The position numbers and the translations under genes were made by a program. A stretch of 64,000 bases of DNA from Lates calcarifer (lineage: Eukaryota; Chordata; Actinopteri; Centropomidae). Below are positions 35,001 through 47,600 of the stretch, in pieces. The notes under the pieces are model-generated. The model had not been told where the DNA came from and did not search any database. It was given only the letters and a program-made list of their open reading frames with translations. The first letter of the stretch is position 1, and every line of letters starts with the position of its first letter. Location of the stretch: the NCBI RefSeq assembly GCF_001640805.2, contig NC_066855.1, positions 1,494,015 to 1,558,014 of the forward strand, read 5' to 3'.

Positions 35001-38000
35001 TAGTATACGCAGCAGAAAGTCATGCATAATGCATCAGTAGCCCGGATCATTTATTTTTTTCCTGCCAAAACACCCTCACCTCACTGAGGAACTCTTTGGG
35101 CGGCCTGCTGGGCAGTTGACTGACAGGTTTTGACTTGGTGAGAGTCTGATACTCATATCTGGACGGATGATTAATTCACCGAGATAATCACGGCCTCTTT
35201 GAGGCGACAGCGACGAGTAAGGTGTAATTATAACACCGGGAAGACAATCAGGACTTGGCTGTCAGAGAGAGCAAAAGTCAAGAATGTAATGACAGTGAGC
35301 ACCAGGGGGACGGAGGTGGAAGTGTTTTTTTTCCCACGCAGCAGAGGAAGTGAGGAGGAGGAAAAGGAGTGGGGGATTAGAAGAGAGGCAGAGGAGTGAC
35401 TGATGGATTTGTTGAATGTGAAAGCGTCCCCTATAGGGTAAGGAGAGAGGGAGCGTGGACAGAAAATGGCTGGGAGATAAAGTGTAGATATGTGATAGAG
35501 AGATAGCGTTGGGCTGGAAGTGGCCGATACAAACAGAGCAGTGGAAGGACAGAGATGAAAAAAGCTCGTCTGCCAGTCACAGGAGCCAATAGGGGTTAAC
35601 CTGCCAGCTTAGACGACCACAGGGGAATTAGATAACCTCAGCTGGGCCGCCTTAAAACCAACAGCTTGACCTTGGTGGCTGTGTGTCTGCAAACATACAG
35701 ACACTGAATCCAGTGACTTCAAGACTTTTGGGTACATAACACAGCTGATTCCTATTTAAGAGTTGTTGCATGTGTGTTTTCTTATAATTAGAGTTGCAAA
35801 TAATTATTTCAAAATGTCTTTATCCTGACATTTAGTTTTTTGTAGCTCCGAAATCACAGGAACCTGTGATGACCCTGATGATTATGATCAGATAAAAGCA
35901 CCACCTCGTGTAGCTACAGTGTCACAGAGCTTCTAGCACTAGACTCTAAATCTGGCTTGATCATAGTGGAACCTCAGTGGTTCAGTATTGAGAAGTCAGT
36001 CAGAGTGGAGCAGGGGGTAGAGAGTCAGTCAGAAGTCCTCAGACTGGCAGACCCCACCCCATTTAATCAGCTTGACAGATGACTTAAATTATTAATTATC
36101 AGTATCAATATTTCTGATTAACCATCAAAATGATCTCAGTAATCGATTATTAATCCACCGGTATGAGATAAAATCCAGGGTTTCCTCCAGGGGAAGAGAT
36201 GAATAGCTGGACTCCTATGCATTTCTTGAGAACACTTTATGTTAGTAGTGGTTTTAGGTGAGTACTACTCTCGGCCGTCTTTCGATTTTTAAATCGTACC
36301 TTCACCTGAGACACAAAGTGATCCAGGCAGTTGCATCTGGGAGCCTGTTCTCCACCTGAGATCTATCCAGAGTGTTGGAGGTTGAAGGTAGATGCTGTGG
36401 ATGACGTGGTGTGATATTGAATTAAAGAGTCATTCAATATCACACCATGTCATCTACCTCTAACTTTCATCCCTGGCCCCTTAGAGACACCATACACCCT
36501 GTGTGATTCATCCTGCACTAATTAATTATGAGGCTGTGGGAGGAATCAATACATTGACGTGTTGTGCACCTTGTGACTGTGCGGGTGTTGCTTATGGGCG
36601 TTTTATTCCAGCAGCAAACCTTGGTATCGGCACCGGATGAGTCACGCACCGTTTAGCATCTTGTTAGCATTGCACACTCGTCCCGGTGGGTCTCTAAAAT
36701 TAAAGACCTCATTAAGTGCACATCAGTGATGTGTGGCTGTTTATTAAGAGCAAAAATAGACTGGAGGCATGTCTCCAAGAGCAGGATGGCATTAAACAGT
36801 GATAGTAACTAGCTTAACAGCAGACAAACTCAGATGCTACAAGGTGAGAAAAACAGAAGATCACTGCAGTCAATCAGTGTTTAAAGTGCTTTTCATCAAC
36901 ATCCTGACTTTCTGAAGGTGACATTTCTGCACATGGCTGTTCAGCCGTGGTTTCAATCCAGAGATTCAGTTGTTGCACAATGTGTGAGAGTGTCAGTAGT
37001 GCAGGAGTTTAACAGTGTGGTCCTGTAGGTATTTTGGTCTGCTGAGAGCAGTGGTGATTGAAAAGCCTGACAGCAGCAGGAACAGGCTCCTGTACACGCT
37101 GCAGTGGAGCAGCCTGTTGCTGACGGAGCTGACGGAGCACAGAGGGGTTTCGATGTGTGGGCTGGGAGGTGTTGTCCGTAACTGCCGGCAGTTTGGCCAT
37201 CGTCCTCTGTCATCCACCCTCCTCAGTGAGGTCTGGAGGTTTCTGTGTCTGTAAGGATTCGTGTGGCATAAATTTCATCTGCAACCGTCTGCACAGCCCA
37301 TAATATTCAGCTGCCTGCACTGACAGAGAAGTAAATTGAATTTGACTTGTCTGGAGCACCGTATGTATGTGCTGTATTTTCTTGCTGTCAGGAAGTTGCC
37401 ATCCTGTTCTCTGGTGTGCATGTTTGTGTTCCTCTGGCACACCTTACCAGTCTGAACCCTCTCTGCTATAACAGATCCAGGATGTGAGAGAGACTGCAGC
37501 CATGGCCTCACCTGTTTATCCCAGTGAATGCATCAATAACCAGCCACGTTCTCCTCCTCAGAAATCCAGCACTGGTCATGTTGTGTTTATTAGAGTTAAC
37601 AGTGTTTAGTTTCCCCCTCAGCTCATTTCATTAAGGACCCACAGATGAGACACTGCGTCAGTGCACAGCAGGGCAGAGGCTTGACTCCGTTAAACCCCCT
37701 CTCAAATGATGAGACGCTAAAAGATATGAAACTCTCCAGAGGCACTGTGGTCTTAATCTCTGATAGGTTGCTGGACCTCTTTGCTAATGGAAGTCTAAAT
37801 GCCACTGGGCCAGGTGGGACAAAGATTTGAACTGTACTTTTAGAGACTTTAATTAGGATTCAGTTTCTAGACTCAAACAGAACCAGATGCACAGTAGAGA
37901 CAGGGACAGGGTTTAGAGATGAAATAAGAACAGCACTGGGAATCAAGGCTTGATTGACATGCTCATCCAGTGTTGCCCTCTAACATGGACTACTTCCCTT

Positions 38001-41000
38001 CTGCCTTTTCCTAAGAGGCAGAGTTTATTAAAGCTGCTTGATTCCTGGAAACAAGAATATTGCTCTGACTCGGGGGAACTTGGAGTACGTTTCCACTTCT
38101 CTGTGGCTCAAGAAAATAGTTTCATATGTGGCCTCAATAAGATTGTTTATTCTTTAAAGAAACCCAGGCATCTTCAATATGTACTGGAGTGACTCAGGTA
38201 TTATTTGACAAATTCCACAGTCAGGTGCGTGACATTTCTGCTGGTGTTTCACAACCTGTGCATGTGTGAAAGAGATCACGATCAGGGCCTGTGTTTGTCT
38301 GTGTATCAGACTCTGATCAGTCACTTTATTACGCCCAGGTTTAATGTGCATAGGTGAACAACTGAGGTACAGTTACTAGTTATATATTCAAAAAAGGAAA
38401 ATAAACAAATCTATGTGCAAAATACACTTCTCCACAAAGAATCTTCTACTTTTAGTCTCTTATACAGAGCAGCCTCTCGTTCTTTCTGAAAAGATGAAGC
38501 AGTTCCTGACGTTAACTTCATACTCTAATCAGTTGCTTTCCACTACTGCAGGTGATTTTAGAAACAAAAGACATTCAGGATTTCTACAAAGTTAAACAAT
38601 GATTACTTGGTGAGCACAGAAAAGCTATAGCTTCCATGTAAATTCTGACTGTAGTATGTGTTCTTAGATCATTGTATCCACTTCTTCTGCTGCCCCCTCT
38701 GTCCTCCTGTTACTACAGACATCTGAGCTGGCAGCGACTCCTCGTCTCGCTAATAGACTCTCTTCTGTCAGCCATGATGCTCAGCCTGCAAGTGTCAGGG
38801 CTGAAGGGAAAGGCTGTGTTCCCAGTCTGTTATCTGTTTTAGCTATTAGAGAAGTAATAAATGTCAGCGGGGTTTTGAATAAAATTTTCTTACCTCTGGA
38901 ACACACCCCAGAACTTCTGTTTTCACTCACAATTTAGTTTTGTATTGTCACCTAGTGTTAGAAAATACACACTATGACTGCAGCTATATGAGCAGAACTT
39001 CAATATAAAATAACTCTGCTGTAACTGGTGAAATGATGGTGAATGAATACATGAATAAATATAGGAAGCTTTTTTTAATTTTACCTATTGTAACAGGTAA
39101 CTGGACTGTGAAGCAGGTGACATCCAGCCAGCGGGACGTGACTGTGTTTGATTTATTACTCTGTAATCTGACATGCTCACAGGCTGCGAGGTCATCACTT
39201 TCTGCAGGGACAGCATGTGTTCTTATCTGCATAACGTCAGGAACAAAAATAGCTGTTTTCATGAGAACAGTCTTTTAATAAGCATTCCCAAAACATCTCT
39301 CACAGAGAATCTCTTTGCAACTCAGTTTGTGTGTGTGTGTGTGCCTGTGTGTGTTATTTTTGGGGCATTTTATTTAGACGGCACCAGTAGACAGACGGCA
39401 GGAAACAATTAGCAGAGAAAGATGCAACAAAGGTCCCCAGTCGGACTTGAACCGGGGACACTGCAGTTCACAGTGTTGGAGTAAAGTTACCTTTGGGCTC
39501 AGGGGTCCAGGATGTGAAACCATGCACTGCTCTGCCTGCAGGATGATAGTGATATCTAGAGCTTTCACAGACTGTTAGTACTATGATTAAACAAATACAA
39601 ACATGTGAGAGTATGCACAGATGATTAATGTGTAAAGGCTGATGTAACTGTGACTACAGTCTAACGTCTAACCTTGCACTTCAGTATCTCACTGTCTTTT
39701 AGTGGTGTCCTAGAAATGCCCTGGAAAAGTGCCTTATTTATTCATTCAGTTTCGTTTTGTTGAGCAGTGTGAACCCTGTTGAATTCCTCTGTGAATATCC
39801 CTCCATTGTGTAGCTGCTAATCTCCTCTGCTGACTGTACTCAATCTGCCCGGCCCTTCACTGTAAACCTTTATATTGACAAGTGCAAGGGATTATTTTCA
39901 AAGATTATTTCATTGTGCTGTTATCTAAAGCTGTGTGGCTAATTTGAGCAGCTTGAAAATGCCCTCCTTCTTCAATGACATGAAACAAGTGGACCACCAC
40001 TTATTGTCTTGCCGCTCACACTGTTTTGTTTGTGCATTAATTTGCTTTCTTCTTCTTTCCCGTTCTTTGGGTTTTCAGTGTAAATTCCATTGTTTAACTG
40101 CGAGCACTGATTTCCCCTGACGTCCTCAGCTAATGCCCTGCCAGGGGGATTTACCCTCCCACACACACACACACACAGATGAACACACAAACATAAGTCA
40201 TCAGTATTCCTTGGAGGGAAAGTAGAGCAAACAAATTGGGGCACAATGATTGCAGCTTTTTATTCACATTCACATAACGAGATAACTCCTTCAGAAGGAA
40301 GAACCAAAGTTTTGTAACAAAACAAGAGTCTGAAAACTTTTAAAATATATATCTCTTCATTATGGGATACAACCGCAGACTAGCTATGTAAACATTAATG
40401 CAAATGTCTATCTAAGACAGAGCAGGTTGTGTTTAGAGAGCACCAGACTGGCTGGTAAATGGCAATAGCTCATTAGCTGGCCCAGTGAAGCAAAGCCTCT
40501 GATAAATGACGAGAATTTACCCCGAGGCACCCTCACCATACTCACTGTGTGAGTCAGTCCAAGAAGAAAATGGTTAAAAATGTTTGAAATCAGACAGAAA
40601 GCATTTCAGCTTTTGCTCAAATACAATCCTGGAATAAGTCGAGCGTGTCCTTGTGGCCACTTTATCTCTCCATGGTTCCAGTTTCTTTCTCTTTGTGCCT
40701 CAAATTTCCTTCAGTTCCACAAGCAACATCTGCATAATATGCAGACTTATCTGAACGGAGAGTTCAGTGTTTTGGGGAATAAGCTCATTTACTGTCTTTC
40801 CAAGATTGAGACGAGAATATTATTTCCACTGTCAAGTCTGTGCATGAAGTAAAGAGCTGCAGTCAGGATGTGGTTCACTTAGCATAAAGACTGGGGGAAG
40901 GAAAGAAGCTCGCTTGGATCTAAAGTTCAGAAATACTTCAAGCTCCACTTCTCACTGATTAACATAATATATCCTGTTTGTTTGACCTGTGCGTAAATGT

Positions 41001-41680
41001 AAATGTAACAGTTTGTGATACAAAGAGTGAGCTACTCAAAAAAATGCAGCTTAGAATAACTTTAACTGTAATAACAGGGGGAATAATTAGCCTGGCTCAG
41101 AGAGAGAAACTCATACAAACTTTTAAACTCAACAAAATCTATCTTTAATGCACATAGGAATAGAAATGTAAATTTGACAGTTTGTGATTTAGCGTAGCAC
41201 TGAAAACAACCAACGCTAATTAACCCTGATGCACCAGCACACGTTTACAACAAGACAAGATACTCTGACGTCAATCCTCTCAACTTATGTTTGGAAATAA
41301 AGTGATTAAGATATTTCCTGAAATGTTGACCTAATTCTTTACAAACAAGTACATTCCTAAGCTAGGTTAACTGCATCCTGACTCCAGCTTTGTGTCCAAC
41401 ACAAACATAACATCAGTATCGCTCATCTCATCTCCGTCTTAGAAAGACAGAAAATAAGAATATATCTCAAAATGATGAACTGTTCCTTTAAACCGTTTCC
41501 TCTCCTCTTGCCTAAAAGTCCCTCTGATTCCTTCCTCGTCCAGGACGAGTCTCTTTCTTCTCCTCCGGCTCGGAGAACCTCCACCGCGTGGAGAAAGTGA
41601 CGTGGGGGACGCGCTACGCCATCACCGTGTCCTTCACCTGCGACCCTGCACACGCCATCTCTGACCCAGCCCTGCCCTGA
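22951..41680 (+). CDS. ogfod3: 2-oxoglutarate and iron-dependent oxygenase domain protein 3, with two one-base frame breaks in exon 2
   Basis: Nine exons: 22951-23012, 24125-24353, 25947-26022, 26126-26168, 27233-27297, 27948-28004, 28409-28562, 31922-32045 and 41544-41680. All splice sites are GT-AG. Together they give 947 bases, two more than a multiple of three. Without the two extra bases the product would be 314 aa (human about 319). There is a membrane anchor (LMVLLLVALSVCGAALWLY), then a luminal Cys pair (CSEDY, GCTPQRCGR), then the oxygenase fold. The iron-binding HPHID motif is followed by GSFDYTSLLYLSDY and the distal ENLHRVEK and TRYAI segments, so the catalytic part is complete. 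Exon 2 shifts frame at GGG (24272-24274), which creates TGA at 24276-24278, and again at CC (24320-24321); homology continues in the next frame each time. Intron 8 is 9.5 kb and repeat-rich. The substrate is unknown. Confidence 0.93.
23038..23084. repeat. (TG)n microsatellite in ogfod3 intron 1
   Basis: About 46 bases of pure TG repeat just downstream of exon 1. It is the longest simple repeat in the window. Confidence 0.97.
23085..24124 (+). other. ogfod3: ogfod3 intron 1, remainder
   Basis: AT-rich with several AATAAATAA-like runs at 23380-23530. No element was recognised. Confidence 0.6.
24354..25946 (+). other. ogfod3: ogfod3 intron 2
   Basis: The only feature seen is a full match to the CTCF core motif at 24494-24509 (listed separately). 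CCAGTTGGA and TCCAACTGG near 25342 and 25379 form a weak hairpin. Confidence 0.5.
24494..24509 (+). promoter_or_regulatory. CTCF-like site in ogfod3 intron 2
   Basis: CCACTAGATGGCAGTG matches the CTCF core consensus CCACYAGRKGGCRSY at every position. A similar site in the same orientation lies 2.3 kb downstream. Occupancy is unknown. Confidence 0.45.
26762..26776 (+). promoter_or_regulatory. Second CTCF-like site, ogfod3 intron 4
   Basis: GGCACTAGAGGGCAG differs from the CTCF core only at the first C. It has the same orientation as the site at 24494. Confidence 0.35.
28790..29440 (+). mobile_element. Degenerate LINE 3' fragment in ogfod3 intron 7
   Basis: Stretches match the end of a fish non-LTR retrotransposon recognised from memory: AAAGCTCTCGATTTACC, ATGAGCTTTGGATGGTGAC, AAATGAGTTTC, then GAGAAGCTCAGACATCTGG, GGTGGTTGAGGTGG and GGAGGTTTTCCAGACATGTC. 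About 200 bases (28990-29190) between the two halves do not fit and may be an insertion or decayed sequence. It is in the sense orientation, and the frame is interrupted many times. Confidence 0.7.
29441..31921 (+). other. ogfod3: ogfod3 intron 7, remainder
   Basis: No gene. A GC-richer island at 30200-30410 contains GCCGCCATTTTGG (30348-30360), a YY1-type motif, and may be a conserved noncoding element (inference). Confidence 0.4.
36400..36454. repeat. Near-perfect 23-bp hairpin with 9-base loop
   Basis: The left arm (36400-36422) and right arm (36432-36454) are reverse complements at 22 of 23 positions. The exception, G against T, would be a G-U wobble in RNA. Flanks (GGTAGATG left, CATCTACC right) extend the symmetry after a small offset. 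It could be a MITE core or a pre-miRNA-like structure on the plus strand. Confidence 0.85.
37005..37260 (-). mobile_element. Degenerate LINE 3' ORF tail, antisense
   Basis: The plus strand reads as the complement of the C-terminal part of a fish L2/CR1-type reverse transcriptase ORF. The minus strand gives ...VPAAVRLFNHH, like the usual VPAAIRLLN end, and the plus strand has GGGAGGTGTTGTCC..CAGTTTGGCCA, typical of that repeat. Frames are broken. Confidence 0.55.
39358..39560 (-). mobile_element. tRNA-derived SINE
   Basis: On the minus strand there is a pol III B-box GGTTCAAGTCC (plus 39443-39453), followed by GGGGACCTTTGTTGCATC and a tail ending TAAATAAAATGCCCC. This arrangement belongs to a SINE common in fish (recognised from memory). 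The A-box region is diverged. Confidence 0.7.
40757..41490. mobile_element. Nearly complete MITE (TTAGCTTAGC family) next to the last ogfod3 exon
   Basis: The left end GAGTTCAGTGTTTTGGGG and the right end CTCAAAATGATGAACTGTTCC are imperfect inverted repeats. Inside are CTTAGCATAAAGACTGG (about 40877), ATTAGCCTGGCTC (about 41090) and the inverted AAGCTAGGTTAACTG (about 41360). There is no coding capacity. It is the same family as 19735-20090 and 54628-54700. Confidence 0.7.
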
Positions 41681-44600
41681 GGCACCCATGGGTGACGGCA
41701 CTGCCCACTGGCTCGGACAAACCCTGTTAACAGAGAGGGGGAACAGGAGGGGAAGGAAAAAAGTGAGGTTTCAAATGGAGGTTTGAGTGCTAACAGTGAT
41801 ATCCAGCAGCTGCACGCTCAATATCTGTAATTTTCTTTTATCTTGAGATATTGACTTGCTGCCCCTTCATGATACTGCTACAGAAAAAAGCCACGTGCTC
41901 ATCCTCTCTTCTGTGGAGGTGTTTTCTTATTTGTCAGACCCTTTGTGTTTTATCCAGTTTTCTACTGCAGTTGTTTTTTTTTATTGCTTCATCTTAGTCG
42001 CTAGTATTAAGCGTGTTTGGGTTCCTCGCAGGTTTCCACAATCTGCTCTTCGCGATCATTTCAGGGGAACGCTTGAGCAGAAATTGCTTCTTAACTGAAA
42101 ACAGTTTCAAAGAGGCTAAAGTGGGATTGTGTGTTTTCAGTGTGTCTCCATGTGTTTTTCATTTTAAGGAGAGCTGTCAATCCTGTGAAGAGGAGATATA
42201 GATCTGGGGAATCACTCCCTGAATCAACCTTTCATCACAAAATCCCCACTTACTCTCGCCCCCATGAACCAGGAGGTGTTTTCTTCTAAGAAGAACCCTC
42301 TCCTTTTCTAAGGGTGATTGCTCCTTCAAGTATGTTTACGTCAATGTGATCGATGAGGTTTGAAATAAAATACTGACAGAACCTGAAAAGACTTTGTCTC
42401 TTTTCCCCATTTTCAAAGTTACCGGTGTTTCTTCTATTTTCTCTGCAAAAAATGTAATTATGAAGCTCTTCAGTGTCCAAACTCTCATTCGCTTTTCATT
42501 AAACTGAGCGATACATATGATGTATACCTCTGTTGATTGCTACCTAGAGTCTTCCTTTGTGAGACAGACACTTGAGGAATTGCCTGATTGATCAATCACT
42601 ATAATCTGTGTGTGCTTGTGCTTGCCTTTCTTATTTTCCACACAGCCTCACAGAACCAGCCACCGTCTCCTTCTCATTTCGACTTTATAGATTACGCAGT
42701 TTGAAACCGTCATGGTGCGTATTATATATTTACCTCAGTCTTTCCCTCATGACAGAACTACATGTTGATTCTTGTTTCTTTAGCATTAAATGCCAACAGT
42801 TTCTTTGTAGTGTTACTGTGACCTGTTTCTCACTGCACAGCATGAGGCCATAAAGGAACCAGCATGATTTGTCGAGAGTCAGTAGCTGTAATCACAATGT
42901 TCTGGCTTTTCCATTAGTCTCCATGACATGCAGCCATTTCCCTGTACTCAAAACAAAACTAGAGCAACAGTTTACTGTGTGATTAAGGAAACTAATCTTT
43001 TCATAATTCCAGTGATGTTTTATTTACTTTGGCTCTTTACTGCAGGACATTGTTTGGGTACATTTTGTTTATGCAGACGGTTCTATCATGAAAATTGGTT
43101 TAAAATGCCCACAGCTATTTCCATATTAAAGCCATACCAGTGGTTGTGCACGTTTTATCCGTATTACCTCAGTTCACACACACTTCATATGCAGACCTGT
43201 GCTGCTGTTGTAGAATTTTCACTGTACTCTTGTTCTGATTTGTTCCATTCATTTCAGAACAATTGGAAAATTGTGAAGCAGCTTTTTGAACTAACACTGA
43301 ATTATTTTTTCTAGGTAACACCATGGATGCTTTTCAAATCACTGTGCACGTAAAACATTAGTATTCATTGATGCTTTTTGTTGGGTCACTCAGGAGTAGT
43401 GGGTCAAGCTGAATCGTGGAACCAGCTGGTAAAGTTGCTGTATTGATTGATTGATTGATTGGAAACAGGTACACATTTACACATCCAGCAGACGTGAAGG
43501 AACACCTGCATTTTTTTTTGGAGTCGTATTTCCGTTCACCTGACGAACGTACGTCCTTGCTCGCTCTGCTTCTCCAGAGGGAAATAACTTTTTTATCCAG
43601 ATAAATGTGGCCTACAGTCTACAGTGACTCCAACTACAGTGTCATGTGATATTTCTCTGTGGGTTTGTCACTACAAGTAACCTCTTTCACATTACATATA
43701 ATCATTTGATCTTTTGTTAATATGAAAATATTGATTACTGCAGCTTTAAGTATGAAAGTATTTGTGATTGTAACATACAGTAATTCCTGCACTGATTGAA
43801 CAAAGTGTATATATAGTGTATAAAGTGTATGTAACGTCACACTCAGTGCAAACACACTGGCTGTGCCTGTGCAGCACAGTATTGCTCCCTCCGCTCCTCA
43901 GAGACCTATTGTCACATTCATTAGTGTTGAGAGAAGCAGTGGGCCTACATGTAGAGAGGCACTGTGTGGGAGGAATGCCTGTTTTTTCTCCTTTTATAAT
44001 GAAACGAGGATGGTGGATATATACAGCATCAGTATAAAATGTGTAGGTGTTAGTGTGACAATGTCATTCACGCCTGTTTCGTGCGTTGCAGCACCTTGTC
44101 CAAGGTTTTTAAAACACTCAGATGAGGAGCACAGACGTGGAGCTGGTGGTTAGTGTTCCCTTCAAAGAAGCCACTGAAGCTCTGGTCACTGTAATGAAGC
44201 ACACAATCACTTTGTATGGCTTGTGTGACATATTGATGGACCGGTTACAGGATGCTTTGAAGTTCTAAACCTCAAAGGACAGGACATCTTTTGCCCTGAT
44301 CGTTAACCACTCCTTTAATGCTGATTAGTTCATGATCTCTGTTTCTTTGACACAGGACTGTAAGCTTTTCTCACAATCTAGAAAATTGTGTTGACCCTAT
44401 AATCTCAGATACAAACCAATCTCAAGAAGACCCTTTAAGTAATGGAAAGCATTTGCCAGTCCCTGACTCTCAGTCAGTGTTCAACGACAGACCTTCCACT
44501 CACAATGACTCGATTACACTCAGAAGTCTTTCTGCAGGTTTGTTATTTCTAGCAGGTGACCTTTAATTTTGCCAGATGAAATGACAGCTGCAGCTAACTA

Positions 44601-47600
44601 GCGAGTTCAGCTAACATTAGCTGGTTGCTTGTTAAACTTGAAATAAGAACGTTGAGAGAGGGTCATTAAATACCGGAGGTAAAGAAACAACATGTAGAAC
44701 TAGTTAGTCCTTGCAAGCAAGTATGAAAGAAAACTGTCTTCATTCTAACCTTTCATAACCTTTTGTCTTGGTCTTGGAAACACAAGGAAGATGCTCCTTT
44801 TATGCTTCCTTGTTTCAAACATTATGTTTTTACTTTTAAATGAAAAAGGCTTTTAGGATGAGGAGTGAATGTGCTCTGCAAATATCACAGTATTTCAGAT
44901 AAGAAGTTTAGCTGTGGCTGCTGAAGTGTAAACTTCTCTAAATCCAACAAAAAGCAGGACAGTTTTACCCAAGCTCAGAGCAGGAAAATAGTCTGAGTGC
45001 TAACATTTAATCCATTCACACGTACATTGTTGCTCCTATATCTTTGGTTTTGTCAACAACACCTCACCCTCCTAACTCTTTAAACACAGAGTAAATAACT
45101 TATTACAGCCCAAATGTCTTGTCCTTGACAAACCTGTGTCATACTGGCTGTAGTGTTTAGTGGAAAGTTAATTGTACTGCTCGACATCTTGCTCGATATA
45201 AATGCAAAAAACAGTTTTCACTGTTTAATAACTTCATTTACAAGAACCTCAAAACTCTGGAGAGATCAGTGTAGTTGGAACTTTCATCGTCAGTGGTCAT
45301 TTAGGGAATTCTTATGCTAATCTGAGCAGAGAGTGGAGTCAGGACACTAAACTTGTGTAAGGACATGAGCCGTGTAATTACCACTGTTATTATCACTGGC
45401 TTGTGCCAACTGGCCCTGTTACATACCAGTGTCCACAAGACCCAGTGAGGACTCAGACTCTGCTGACTTTACTAATCCCCATTTAATGAAACTCTTGGAG
45501 GTGTCTGCCAATACAAGCAGTTCACACACAGCTGTAAACCACTGGCCTGGAGCCTGGGGAGGGCGGCTCAGTCCCACACAGCTTGGACAGTAAATGTAAT
45601 ATCTCATGGGTAAATGTAATGTGTGACCCTGACCACACACAGAACTGTGAAGACACTTCAGGTTATTTTCTTCAAAACAAGATGGGAAAGAGTGTTATCA
45701 TGTATTTTGTTGGCCAATATCAAAAGCTGATATTTATTCAAGTCACTCAAACACCTGCGCAGTTTTAGATGGAGGTCAAGTGCAGGGTCATGGCCTGATT
45801 AATGTTTAAACTCAGGTCTGGCTGTTTTTGTCCAGCAGAGGTGATTTGATAGACTCCTCTGGTTGGATGTAATAACACACTCTGGCAGTGTGTCCTGTTA
45901 AAAGTCACATCCTGAAACAGTGAGACACTTTTCTCTAAAGTTTAATTGAAAAAGTTCTTATCTATTTTTAAGCAAAGCACAGGTTCTCATGTTCATTAAA
46001 GTGACACTGCAGCATTTTTACACATTAAGATCAGTGTGTGAGTCGTGAGGACACACTAAAGTTTCCTGATTTGTGCATTTGTTATGATGATGAAGTGAGT
46101 ATTTCTGTACACTGATTATTTCATCGGTGTTATTTCTCTTATGTGATTACAGTATTACAATGCAGCAACTCAGTGTTCCTCCCTCCAGCTCTGAGATGAG
46201 CAGATAGCTCAGGAGAGAAGTCAACAAGTCCCTCCTCGGTTTCTTGTGAATCGTGAATGTGTAAGTTCCACACACACACAAAAGATTGGATCTGGAATTT
46301 GAATAGTGGAAGATGCTGCAGAGTGGTGAGACAGCGAGTGGAGAGGAGAGAGAAAGCAGCAAGGGACTGGCTGCGAATGAATTTATGTATGAGTTTGTGA
46401 CATTTGACATGGAAACACTCACAAAAGTCAAAAGTGTACCAAAGTGTACAAACCCACCTGGGACGTTAGTTGGAAAATGTCACAGCTCACATCAGTCTCA
46501 CATACTATTACCATCCATCTCCCTGTATACACACAGCTGGTTTTCATGTCCCTGTCTGACGAATGTAAAGAGGACAGCAGGTGGTTGTGTGAGCTGATAA
46601 GACTTTAATAAGTCAGATTAAAGTGAAAGAGCTTCCTTTCAGTGCTAGGAGCTATCTTAATTAAAGAACTCTCCATAAAACATGAGGCACGTTTATGCAT
46701 CACTCATAAAGGAACATCCTGAACAGAAGCGACGGCCACCCTCTCCTCTTAATCCTTCAGATAAGGCCGTAAAAAATCAAGTAATCAGTTACTGAATGTG
46801 TGAATCCTCTACTATAAACACAAAGGTATGATAAAGCTCCGACTTTCCAGAAGTCCAGAAGAAACTAGGCCACGGTTCAGTCTAGTAAACAGAGCCTGGT
46901 TGGAAGCGTCTGAGCTGTAGGTGTTTTTGGCTCTGAGTTTACCACAGTACAGGAAGCGTGTTCGCATCTGTGGGAGGACGTGTGCGGTTTCAGTGAAAGT
47001 GATTGGCCATGCAGGTGGAGCTCTCCTGCCAGAGAACGCCTCTGAGGTCCGGGTGTGGGCTTGAGTCGGTCCCTCAGAGCTAAATTCAGTCACAAAGCAA
47101 AACACCTGTCTGGCCTCACTCGCTGTGGGGCTTCTACACAAATAGATGAATTTGAGCTTTAATCAGTGACGGTAAATAAAAACTTGCGTCTATTCGCTGA
47201 CAGGAAATGAGGGGGAGACGTGAGCTCCAGTGGTTGTTTGTGTTTATATGTTGGTCATGGTCTGGCAGTCTGTCCAGGGTCAGCTGGGACTGGTTTCAGC
47301 CCCTGTAGCTGATGGATGCCAGTTTGCTCCCATGATGCATATTCTGCAGTAAATCTGTGTTGAATCAAAATATCAGAATTTAAGTGTTAGACCAGGACAG
47401 CAGAGAGTGCAGTGGACTTAAGGGGAGACATTTTTGTTTTGTTTCTCTGAGGTCTGATCGTTGGAATGATCCAAGTCAGACAATTGTCATACTCACTTCC
47501 TCAGCTGGTAGCAGTGCTGGGAGATGTGACTCCTCTCTTCAGTAGCCAGTAGTTGTAAGTGATTACAATTAGAAATTCAGTGATTACATCACGGTTACTG

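Larger units (their letters stand above)
32046..41543 (+). other. ogfod3: ogfod3 intron 8 (9.5 kb)
   Basis: This intron is several times longer than the others. It contains a near-perfect hairpin (36400-36454), an antisense LINE tail (37005-37260), a SINE (39358-39560) and a MITE (40757-41490) ending only 53 bases before the last exon. The short open frames, for example near 33000 and 34400, have low-complexity or unconvincing composition. Confidence 0.8.

Noticed and set aside
39430..39460. tRNA gene suggested by a B-box
   Set aside because: The B-box sits in a known SINE arrangement with a typical tail, and no cloverleaf could be drawn.
46812..47141. 109-codon open frame between ogfod3 and uts2r
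   Set aside because: No domain recognised, and ordinary intergenic composition.
47430..47480. Similarity to 31062-31110 (TTTCT.TGAGGTCTGATC)
   Set aside because: The shared stretch is only about 25 bases and may be chance or a very old repeat.
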